This document shows, piece after piece, positions 6,961 through 13,107 of a DNA stretch of 13,107 nucleotides (its first letter is position 1; each line of letters starts with the position of its first letter). Below the pieces are notes generated by a model. That model had not been told where the DNA came from, ran no database searches, and saw only the letters and a list, made by a program, of their open reading frames with translations. The DNA comes from Fluviibacter sp964604465 (GTDB lineage Bacteria > Pseudomonadota > Gammaproteobacteria > Burkholderiales > Rhodocyclaceae). Location of the stretch: assembly GCA_964604465.1 (NCBI GenBank), contig CAZRYZ010000035.1, forward strand, positions 1-13,107, in the 5' to 3' direction. The position numbers and the translations under genes were made by a program.

Positions 6961-8085
6961 ATGACACAAAGTATGGCTGATCTGACCCAGGACTTTGTCG
7001 CGCAGATCCGCGAGGCTTCTGGCGCCGGGCGTCGCCTAACCATTCAGGGGGGTGGTAGCAAGCAGTGGTACGGAAACCCGGTGATAGCTGACGAGGTGTT
7101 ACTGACCACTGGTCATCACGGTATTGTCGATTACGACCCGGCAGAGCTGGTGTTAACCGCCCGCACCGGAAGTCGCCTTGCCGATATCGAATCGGTGCTG
7201 GCTGAACATGGACAGATGCTGGCCTTTGAACCGCCGCGTTACTCGAAGGCGAGTACGCTGGGTGGTGCGATTGCGACGGCGCTCTCGGGCCCCGGTCGAC
7301 CCTTCGTCGGTGGGGTGCGTGATTTTGTGCTGGGGATGCATGTGATCGACGGGCGCGGCGATACGCTCAAGTTTGGTGGCCAGGTGATGAAGAATGTGGC
7401 GGGCTATGATGTGTCACGGCTGATGACCGGATCTCTCGGCATTCTGGGGTTGATGACCCAGGTGTCACTCAAGGTGTTGCCGGTGGCCCCGGCGCGTGCC
7501 ACTTTGGGCTTCGAGCTGTCACAGTCGGAAGCCATCCAGAAGGTGAATGAATGGTCGGGTCAGCCACTGCCACTGACGGCCAGCGCCTGGGAAGACGGCC
7601 AGCTGCGTGTGCGTCTTTCGGGCGCCCGTGCCGCAGTGGAATCCGCGATCAGCACCCTGGGGGGACAGCAAATCCCTCAGGAAGAGGCCGATGCCTATTG
7701 GGATAGCCTGCGCGATCAGACGCATCCCTTTTTTGCTGGGTTAGGCTCGGGAAGTGCGCAGGGGCGCGATGGTCTGACTTTGTGGCGTCTGTCGCTGCCG
7801 GCCATAGCGCCTGCCATGACGACCTCGCAGCTTTCCGGTGCCGCATTGCCGCTCGTCGAGTGGGGTGGGGCACAGCGCTGGGTCTGGAGTGAGGCCGAGG
7901 GGTCTCGTGTGCATGTGCTCGCGGCTGACCTGGGTGGGCACGCGGTGCGCTTTAACAACCAGCACAAAGGCGATGCCACCTTTAATGCGGTAAGCCCAGC
8001 GTTGATGGCCATCCATCAGCGCCTGAAGCAGACATTTGATCCGCGGGGAATTTTCAACCCCGACCGACTCTATCAGGGCCTCTGA
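6961..8085 (+). CDS. glcE: Glycolate oxidase FAD-binding subunit GlcE
   Basis: Second FAD-binding subunit of glycolate dehydrogenase, required with GlcD and GlcF for activity. It has 374 residues (E. coli GlcE about 350). The PCMH-type FAD domain shows GGGSKQWYG at 30-38, a segment around 100 reading RYSKASTLGGAIATALSG, and KNVAGYDVSRLMTGSLG at 144-160, a GlcE hallmark. The C-terminus FDPRGIFNPDRLY is the ending common to this oxidase family. It begins 18 nt after the glcD stop with AAGGTG 8 nt before the ATG, so it is in the same transcript. The sequence is shorter than GlcD and lacks its HAGDGNMHP motif, as expected for GlcE. Confidence 0.95.
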   Translation: MTQSMADLTQDFVAQIREASGAGRRLTIQGGGSKQWYGNPVIADEVLLTTGHHGIVDYDPAELVLTARTGSRLADIESVLAEHGQMLAFEPPRYSKASTLGGAIATALSGPGRPFVGGVRDFVLGMHVIDGRGDTLKFGGQVMKNVAGYDVSRLMTGSLGILGLMTQVSLKVLPVAPARATLGFELSQSEAIQKVNEWSGQPLPLTASAWEDGQLRVRLSGARAAVESAISTLGGQQIPQEEADAYWDSLRDQTHPFFAGLGSGSAQGRDGLTLWRLSLPAIAPAMTTSQLSGAALPLVEWGGAQRWVWSEAEGSRVHVLAADLGGHAVRFNNQHKGDATFNAVSPALMAIHQRLKQTFDPRGIFNPDRLYQGL

Positions 8086-8095
8086 GGTCATTGCG

Positions 8096-9325
8096 ATGCA
8101 GATCAATATTGTTTCCGAATTCCAGAACGATCCCGACATTGGCACCGCCAAGTCGATCGTTAACAAGTGTGTGCACTGTGGTTTCTGTACGGCCACCTGT
8201 CCCACCTATCAAGTCCTGGGTGATGAGCTGGATGGTCCGCGCGGGCGCATCTACTTGATGAAGGAGATGCTCGAGGGAGGGGCGGTGACTAGTCGGACGC
8301 AATCACATCTTGATCGCTGTCTCACCTGCCGCAATTGTGAATCGACCTGTCCTTCCGGCGTTCAATACGGCCGCCTGGTCGATATCGGCCGTCGTTATGT
8401 CGATGAGCGGGTGACCCGTCCGCTGATGCAGCGACTACAACGCTGGGCCATCCGCGAAACCCTGAGCCGCCGGGACGTGTTTGCTTTTCTGTTCGGTCTG
8501 GCGCGATTTGTGCGTCCGGTATTGCCGGCAACGCTCCAGAGGAAAGTTCAGTTGCCTCAGCCGGCTGGTACCTGGCCGACTGCCCGCGGGACGCGCCAGA
8601 TGCTGCTGCATGAAGGCTGCGTGCAGCCCGCGCTGATGCCGAATGTCGATGCCGCCACCGCGCGCGTGATGGCCAAACTTGGCATCGAATTGATTGTTGC
8701 GCCTAAAGCAGCGTGCTGTGGCGCGATCCGTCAGCATCTGAATGACCATGTAGGGGCGCATGCCGAGTTCAAGCGTAATATCGATGCCTGGTGGCCTTAT
8801 GTGGCCCAGGGCGTGGATACGATCGTGATCAATGCTTCCGGCTGCGGCGCCATGATCAAGGAGTACGGGGATTTGCTCGCGCATGACCCACTCTACGCGG
8901 AGAAGGCGCGTCAAATTTCGACAATGGCCAAAGATCTGAGCGAGATTCTGCCGGAACATTCGGAGGCTCTGGTCTCCCTGACGCAGAAGCAGGGTAGCAC
9001 CGCACCTTCCAATATCACCTATCATCCGCCGTGTACGCTGCAACACGGTCAGAAGATCCGGGGAGCGGTCGAGTCCCTGCTCGGTAAGCTGGGGGTGACG
9101 GTCAAGCTTTGTCAGGATAGCCATCTCTGTTGCGGGTCTGCCGGGACGTATGCGATTCTGCAGCCGGAAATGTCGCAGACCCTTCTCGACCGTAAACTGG
9201 GTAATCTGCTAAAGACAAACCCGAATGAGATCGTCTCGGCCAATGTGGGCTGTATCAACCACCTGCAGTCGGGCACCGAAGTGCCGGTTCGCCATTGGAT
9301 CGAACTGGTCGACCGGATGATCTGA
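8096..9325 (+). CDS. glcF: Glycolate oxidase iron-sulfur subunit GlcF
   Basis: Electron-transfer subunit of glycolate dehydrogenase. The 409 residues match E. coli GlcF (407). Two ferredoxin-type [4Fe-4S] motifs are intact: CVHCGFCTATCP with cysteines at 25, 28, 31 and 35, and CLTCRNCESTCP with cysteines at 75, 78, 81 and 85. Two cysteine-rich CCG domains follow, with CCG at 207-209 and CCGSAGTY from 345; these bind an additional cluster in related heterodisulfide-reductase-type proteins. The phrases DELDGPRGRIYLMKEML and CTLQHGQK are near-identical to E. coli GlcF as I recall it. The ATG at 8096 has GAGG 8 nt upstream and lies 10 nt past the glcE stop. A frame extension to 8036 would overlap glcE by 50 nt and is not needed. 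Confidence 0.95.
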   Translation: MQINIVSEFQNDPDIGTAKSIVNKCVHCGFCTATCPTYQVLGDELDGPRGRIYLMKEMLEGGAVTSRTQSHLDRCLTCRNCESTCPSGVQYGRLVDIGRRYVDERVTRPLMQRLQRWAIRETLSRRDVFAFLFGLARFVRPVLPATLQRKVQLPQPAGTWPTARGTRQMLLHEGCVQPALMPNVDAATARVMAKLGIELIVAPKAACCGAIRQHLNDHVGAHAEFKRNIDAWWPYVAQGVDTIVINASGCGAMIKEYGDLLAHDPLYAEKARQISTMAKDLSEILPEHSEALVSLTQKQGSTAPSNITYHPPCTLQHGQKIRGAVESLLGKLGVTVKLCQDSHLCCGSAGTYAILQPEMSQTLLDRKLGNLLKTNPNEIVSANVGCINHLQSGTEVPVRHWIELVDRMI

Positions 9326-9342
9326 CTCTTAGAGAGACCGCC

Positions 9343-10155
9343 ATGCATATTTCCCGTTCAGATGCTTTGACGCCGTGTTCCCTTCAAGGTCAGGGTACAC
9401 CGGTCACGGATGTGTACTTTTTTTGTACCTGTCTGGTGGATCTGTTTGTACCTGAGGCAGGGCTGGATGCAGTTGCACTGCTTGAGCGTTGCGGTGTCCG
9501 AGTGCACTTTCCGGAAGCCCAGACTTGCTGTGGCCAACCGGCCTATACCAGCGGTCAGCCCGATGAAGCCCGAGCAGTGGCTCGGCAGCAACTCGAGCTT
9601 TTTCAGGAACCGTGGCCCATCGTTCTGCCTTCGGGTTCTTGTGCCGGGATGATTCGTCATCATTACCCGACCTTGTTTGCTAAAACAGCCGATGAGGCCG
9701 CTGCACAGACGATGGCGCGTCGTACCTGGGAGCTTTCCGAGTTTCTGGTTGAGGTGCTACAGGTACAACTCAAGGATTTGGGGATGCCGACTAGCGTGGC
9801 GTTGCATACCTCGTGCTCGGCACGCCGGGAGACCGGCGCCCTGGCCTCGACCCGTGCTTTACTAGGCCAACTGGATCAGGTGACGCTCAAGATTCAGGAT
9901 CATGAATCTGAATGCTGCGGCTTTGGGGGCATGTTCAGTGTGCGGCATCCTGAAATCTCCGGTGGGATCGTGCGCGACAAGGTGGCGGCCATTAACAGTT
10001 GTGGCGCAGATACCATGGTCACCGGCGACTGCGGTTGCATGCTCAACATCAAGGGTCATGCGCAGAAAGTGGGCTGCCCGATACGCGGCCAACATCTGGC
10101 GAGTTTTCTGCTGGAGCGCATCACCGGCTCCTCGGACGAAAAGGGGGGAAAGTGA
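9343..10155 (+). CDS. lutA: L-lactate utilisation protein LutA (YkgE family, CCG-domain)
   Basis: Iron-sulfur component of the LutABC L-lactate oxidation system, which converts L-lactate to pyruvate. It has 270 residues, longer than E. coli YkgE (239), mainly through an N-terminal extension of about 20 residues. Two CCG domains are present: CCGQP starting at C62, and CCGFGGMFSV starting at C191. Associated cysteines occur at C28 and C30 (FFCTC), C100 (SGSCAG), and C230 and C232 (DCGCMLN). The motif HTSCSARRETG corresponds to YkgE HPSCS. It starts at ATG 9343 with AGAGAG 6 nt upstream, 17 nt after glcF. It shares the CCG fold with the C-terminal half of GlcF, but the spacing of motifs and its size fit LutA. 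The stop overlaps the lutC start. Confidence 0.92.
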   Translation: MHISRSDALTPCSLQGQGTPVTDVYFFCTCLVDLFVPEAGLDAVALLERCGVRVHFPEAQTCCGQPAYTSGQPDEARAVARQQLELFQEPWPIVLPSGSCAGMIRHHYPTLFAKTADEAAAQTMARRTWELSEFLVEVLQVQLKDLGMPTSVALHTSCSARRETGALASTRALLGQLDQVTLKIQDHESECCGFGGMFSVRHPEISGGIVRDKVAAINSCGADTMVTGDCGCMLNIKGHAQKVGCPIRGQHLASFLLERITGSSDEKGGK

Positions 10156-10814
10156 TGTCGACTGCGGCCCGCGAAACGATTTTGAACAAACTGCGTTCGG
10201 CCAACGTTGAGCCGATGACTGCGCCGGATCCGTCACGTTTCTACGCTAACCGTCCCCATGTGGATCTGCCGACCCGGGTCGAGCGTCTGGTGCTGAATTT
10301 GAAGAACGCCATGGCCGAAGTTCACCGGACGACACCCACTGACCTGACTGATCTGCTGGAACGTTTGATCTCGGAGAATCAGATCCGGTGTCTGGCTGTA
10401 GGCAACGAGGTGTTTTCGGATCAACCTATGAGCGCCCTGCTTGAGAAAGTCTGTACGTTGTATCCCGTTTCGGGTCCCGATTGGCAGCAGGAGGTCTTAT
10501 TCGATTCGGTCGATGCCGGGTTGACCTATTCGGTTGCGGCCATCGCCGAAACCGGGACCATTGTTCTGCAGAGTAACCCATCTTCGCCTCGACAATTATC
10601 CCTGGTGCCCCCAATCCACATGGTCATCGTGGATGCGGGTCGGGTCGTCAATACGCTGTTTGATCTAACTCATCAGCCGACTTGGGCTGAGGGTTTGCCG
10701 ACGAATGTAATTCTGGTTTCGAGCCCCTCAAAAACTGCCGATATCCAGCAGACACTCGCTTATGGGGCGCACGGCCCGAAGCGGCTGATCGTGATCCTGG
10801 TCGAGGGGGCATGA
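10155..10814 (+). CDS. lutC: L-lactate utilisation protein LutC (YkgG family, LUD domain)
   Basis: Smallest component of the LutABC complex, 219 residues, built from one LUD (DUF162) domain with no cysteine cluster of its own. Diagnostic motifs are AETGTIVL at 131-138 and PRQLSLVPPIH at 145-155, which correspond to the A-[ED]-T-G-T and LSLLPP-H signatures of the family. The start overlaps the lutA stop as TGATG (10153-10157), the classic sign of translational coupling, with a long purine-rich AAGGGGGGAAAG just upstream. A longer reading frame from 9999 is a continuation into lutA and is not credible. Here lutC comes second in the lut block, whereas B. subtilis has the order lutA-lutB-lutC. 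Confidence 0.92.
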   Translation: MSTAARETILNKLRSANVEPMTAPDPSRFYANRPHVDLPTRVERLVLNLKNAMAEVHRTTPTDLTDLLERLISENQIRCLAVGNEVFSDQPMSALLEKVCTLYPVSGPDWQQEVLFDSVDAGLTYSVAAIAETGTIVLQSNPSSPRQLSLVPPIHMVIVDAGRVVNTLFDLTHQPTWAEGLPTNVILVSSPSKTADIQQTLAYGAHGPKRLIVILVEGA

Positions 10815-10815
10815 G

Positions 10816-12255
10816 ATGAACCAGCCCTTACATTTTGTGCCTGTCAGTGAGTTTCGCGAACGCGCCAAAGCGGTGGTTACGAACCCTGACCTGCAGAAGA
10901 GTCTGCGTGGTGCGATGGACTTTCTGCAAGCGAAGCGTCTGGCGCAGTTTCCGGATGATGCCGAGCTACAGACGTTGAGGACGCTGGGTGAGCAGATCCG
11001 TCAGTACAGTCTGTCGAAACTGCCGAGCCTGTTGGAGCAGTTAGAGGAAAAACTCACCGCCAATGGCATTCGCGTGCACTGGGCCGAAAGCCCGGAAGAT
11101 GCGAACCGGATTTTCATCGAGATTGCACAACGCAAGGGAGCCCGGTCGGTCATCAAGGGGAAGTCGATGGTGAGTGAGGAGGTTGAGCTCAACCATGCCC
11201 TACAGGAAGTCGGCATTGATGCGCTGGAATCGGACATGGGGGAATACATTGTCCAGTTGGCTGATGAGAAGCCTTCCCATATCATCATGCCGGCCATCCA
11301 TAAGACCAAGGTCGAGATTGCCGAGCTGTTTGCCCAGCGGATTCCCGGGGTTGATTACACCGATTCGGTCGATGAGTTGATCCAGATCGGGCGTAAGGTG
11401 CTGCGCGAGAAATTTGCCAACGCCGATATCGGGCTTTCCGGGGTCAATGTCATGGTCGCCGAAACCGGGACGCTGTGTCTGGTCGAGAACGAAGGCAACG
11501 GCCGGATGAGCACGACCGTGCCACGGATCCATGTGGCCATCACCGGTATCGAGAAAGTCGTGGAGAAGTTGGATCATCTGCCCCCGATCCTGAGCCTGTT
11601 AACGCGCTCAGCCACAGGGCAGGCCATCACCACCTACGTCAACATGATCTCGTCACCGCGTAAGCCTGACGAGCTGGATGGTCCTGAGGAGGTGCACCTG
11701 ATTCTTCTCGACAATGGACGCACCCAAGCCTATGCCGATCCGCAACTGCGTTCCACGCTACAGTGCATCCGCTGTGGGGCGTGTATGAACCATTGCCCGG
11801 TCTATGCGCGGGTGGGCGGGCATAGCTACGGCACCACGTATCCGGGACCGATTGGGAAAATCATTTCGCCGCATCTGCTGGGACTGGATTCGACCTATGG
11901 GTTGGCAACGGCCTCGACCCTGTGTGGGGCTTGTGCCGAGGTCTGCCCGGTGCGGATTCCGATTCCTGATCTGCTGATTCGCCTGCGTACCGAGGCCTAC
12001 CGTAAACCCGATACCGCAAAGCAAGCGTTACGGGGTGCGGGCTCGGCTTATTCCTCAGTGGCCATGTTTCTTTGGCACGCCTGGGCAGCTACTTACCGCT
12101 TCCCGGCTTTGTATCGGGCCTTTACCTGGTGCGCGAGCCGCTTCCGCTTCCTTACGCCTCGCAAGCAGGGGGGCTGGACTGAAAACCATGTGGCCATGCA
12201 GCCCGCACGCCGGCGATTCCGGGATCAACTGAAGGAACGTCAAAACAGCGTTTAA
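10816..12255 (+). CDS. lutB: L-lactate utilisation iron-sulfur protein LutB (YkgF family)
   Basis: Largest component of LutABC, 479 residues, in the normal LutB range. The N-terminal LUD domain covers about residues 50-300 and includes KGKSMVSEE at 114-122 and AETGTLCLVENEGNGR from 215, the same A-E-T-G-T signature seen in LutC. A ferredoxin-type pair of clusters follows: CIRCGACMNHCP with cysteines at 317, 320, 323 and 327, and LCGACAEVCPV with cysteines at 370, 373 and 377. The three-cysteine second motif is as I recall it for this family, not a loss. The C-terminal 80 residues are Trp/Phe/Arg-rich, as in other LutB proteins. It starts 1 nt after lutC, with GAGGGGG upstream, and ends the operon. 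Only 11 nt separate its stop from the convergent tauE stop, and no terminator is evident between them. Confidence 0.95.
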   Translation: MNQPLHFVPVSEFRERAKAVVTNPDLQKSLRGAMDFLQAKRLAQFPDDAELQTLRTLGEQIRQYSLSKLPSLLEQLEEKLTANGIRVHWAESPEDANRIFIEIAQRKGARSVIKGKSMVSEEVELNHALQEVGIDALESDMGEYIVQLADEKPSHIIMPAIHKTKVEIAELFAQRIPGVDYTDSVDELIQIGRKVLREKFANADIGLSGVNVMVAETGTLCLVENEGNGRMSTTVPRIHVAITGIEKVVEKLDHLPPILSLLTRSATGQAITTYVNMISSPRKPDELDGPEEVHLILLDNGRTQAYADPQLRSTLQCIRCGACMNHCPVYARVGGHSYGTTYPGPIGKIISPHLLGLDSTYGLATASTLCGACAEVCPVRIPIPDLLIRLRTEAYRKPDTAKQALRGAGSAYSSVAMFLWHAWAATYRFPALYRAFTWCASRFRFLTPRKQGGWTENHVAMQPARRRFRDQLKERQNSV

Positions 12256-12266
12256 AAATTCTTTGA

Positions 12267-13058
12267 TCAGGTTTTGAAGAAATAGATCACCGTCATCACG
12301 CTCCCCACGCCAATGACCAGCCGCTTGAGCCAGAGTGCCGGTAGGTAACGGGCCAGCCGAGCGCCAGCAACGCCACCGAATGTCGCGGTCACGATCATGA
12401 GCAGGGTATAGGGCCAGTCGATGGCGCCAGCCACGATAAAGGTCATCGCTGAGACGGTGTAGGTAACGGCCGAGATCCAGTTCTTGAGGGCGTTGATCTC
12501 CTGAATATCCTCGATCCCCTGGATGGCCAGCGCGGCTAAGGTCAGAATCCCCTGACCAGCCCCAAAAAAACCGCCATAGACTGTGACCAGAAACTGGAAG
12601 AACAGTCCCCCTTTGCTATGCGGCTGATCATCGACCTGATGAATACCCAGTCTTGCCTTGGTGCGAACGACCAGACCGCTGATCTGTTTGCTGAATGCAA
12701 AGAGGGCCGTGGCAAGGAGGAGTAACCAGGGAATGAGCTGTGTAAAGGCTTTGTTGGAAATGGCGAGCAGAAGTAATCCCCCGGCAATACCACCGATGGC
12801 AGCGACGACCGTGAGGGCGATGACCCATTGCCGATGCTTGGCCAGCTCGGCGCGGTAGACCCAGGCACTCGACAGGCTGGCTGGCCACAGCGCAACGGTG
12901 TTACTGGTGTTGGCAGTGACGGGGGGGACGCCCGCGGCCAGCAGGGCCGGGAATGAGAAGAAGGTGCCCCCACCAGCTAGGGCATTCATGCCGCCGGCCA
13001 GAAAGGCGCCGCCAGCGACCAGGAGGAGCCCGATAGGGTTGCTGAAGAATTCGATCAT
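12267..13058 (-). CDS. TauE/SafE (TSUP) family membrane permease
   Basis: Inner-membrane transporter of 263 residues in the sulfite exporter TauE/SafE family. The protein is very hydrophobic, with roughly eight membrane segments arranged as two similar halves. The first half opens with MNALAGGGTFFSFPALLAAG and a TANTSNTVAL segment. The second opens with YGGFFGAGQGILTLAAL, matching the family's paired glycine-rich repeats. A hydrophilic loop near residues 113-140 (with RTKARLGIHQVDDQP) separates the halves. Family members move sulfite, sulfonates and other organic anions; the substrate cannot be read from sequence. It is convergent with lutB. No other permease is in the window, so a role in moving a 2-hydroxy acid is possible but speculative; sulfur-compound export is equally plausible. 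The ATG at 13058 keeps the full first membrane segment. Confidence 0.88.
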   Translation of the reverse strand: MIEFFSNPIGLLLVAGGAFLAGGMNALAGGGTFFSFPALLAAGVPPVTANTSNTVALWPASLSSAWVYRAELAKHRQWVIALTVVAAIGGIAGGLLLLAISNKAFTQLIPWLLLLATALFAFSKQISGLVVRTKARLGIHQVDDQPHSKGGLFFQFLVTVYGGFFGAGQGILTLAALAIQGIEDIQEINALKNWISAVTYTVSAMTFIVAGAIDWPYTLLMIVTATFGGVAGARLARYLPALWLKRLVIGVGSVMTVIYFFKT

Positions 13059-13069
13059 GATGCTCTAGT

Positions 13070-13098
13070 AAAAAAAACGGGGTCGACGAGCGACCCCG
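13070..13098 (-). terminator. Intrinsic terminator acting leftward
   Basis: An 8-bp perfect GC-rich stem (13078-13085 with 13091-13098) and a 5-nt loop are followed, in the minus direction, by eight consecutive T residues (complement of A 13070-13077). This is a textbook rho-independent terminator for a leftward gene lying beyond the right edge. There is no T-run on the plus side, so it acts in one direction. Its T-run ends only 11 nt before the tauE start codon. Confidence 0.85.
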
Positions 13099-13107
13099 AA
13101 AGCTCTA

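Noticed and set aside
8036..8095. 20-codon extension of glcF into glcE
   Set aside because: The ATG at 8096 has a good ribosome-binding site and matches the GlcF family start; the extension covers the conserved GlcE C-terminus in another frame.
7741..8205. 154-codon minus-strand frame across the glcE-glcF junction
   Set aside because: Antisense to two well-supported genes, with no ribosome-binding site or family resemblance.
8435..9124. 229-codon open frame on the minus strand inside glcF
   Set aside because: It lies wholly antisense to glcF, whose iron-sulfur motifs are intact; the translation has no recognisable domain and is a codon-bias shadow.
9999..10154. 52-codon N-terminal extension of lutC
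   Set aside because: It would overlap lutA by about 150 nt; the ATG at 10155 has a strong ribosome-binding site and gives the normal LutC N-terminus.
11926..11949. Missing fourth cysteine in the second iron-sulfur motif of LutB
   Set aside because: The L-C-G-A-C-x3-C-P form is, as far as I recall, normal for LutB/YkgF, so it is not a degenerate site.
1..13107. Mobile elements, CRISPR arrays, tRNA genes, toxin-antitoxin or phage-defence genes
   Set aside because: No repeat-spacer pattern, transposase, integrase, tRNA-like fold or defence domain was seen on either strand; the window is continuous metabolic genes.

Overview
This window looks like an ordinary chromosomal stretch of a proteobacterium. 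The GC content is moderately high by eye, and the GlcD, GlcE and GlcF proteins resemble those of gammaproteobacteria such as E. coli. A phosphoenolpyruvate carboxylase next to a glycolate/lactate oxidation cluster, with no sugar catabolism or organic-acid permease in view, would suit an autotroph or chemolithoautotroph of the Gammaproteobacteria/Acidithiobacillia type. That lineage call is inference. No transposase, integrase, CRISPR array, tRNA, rRNA or phage gene is visible.

Layout. (1) Positions 1-1510, minus strand: a probable two-gene unit encoding an OmpL-like beta-barrel outer-membrane protein followed by a small lipoprotein that runs off the left edge. (2) Positions 1511-1577: a short divergent control region with a candidate LysR-type T-N11-A box. 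(3) Positions 1578-2471, plus strand: a GcvA-like LysR regulator. (4) Positions 2472-2581: an AT-richer spacer with a small hairpin, a repeated TTTCAGC and a perfect TATAAT, leading into ppc (2582-5368). (5) Positions 5369-5481: a second spacer with another perfect TATAAT. (6) Positions 5482-12255: a very tight six-gene operon, glcD-glcE-glcF-lutA-lutC-lutB, with gaps of 18, 10, 17, -1 and 1 nt. (7) Positions 12267-13058, minus strand: a convergent TauE/SafE-family permease, with a leftward-acting intrinsic terminator directly upstream of its start codon.

How the genes may work together. GlcDEF is the flavin/iron-sulfur glycolate dehydrogenase that passes electrons to the quinone pool. LutABC (YkgEFG) is the iron-sulfur L-lactate oxidation system. 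Together they would oxidise C2 and C3 2-hydroxy acids to glyoxylate and pyruvate. PEP carboxylase next door supplies oxaloacetate. In an autotroph, glycolate would come from RuBisCO oxygenation via 2-phosphoglycolate. The regulator, porin and TauE/SafE permease are plausible partners for uptake or control, but nothing in the sequence proves it.

No clearly new system was found. The points most worth a second look are the fused glc-lut operon with its A-C-B gene order, the corrected glcD start (the longer reading frame begins inside a -10 box), the near-identical -10 regions of ppc and glcD, and the terminator abutting the tauE start.
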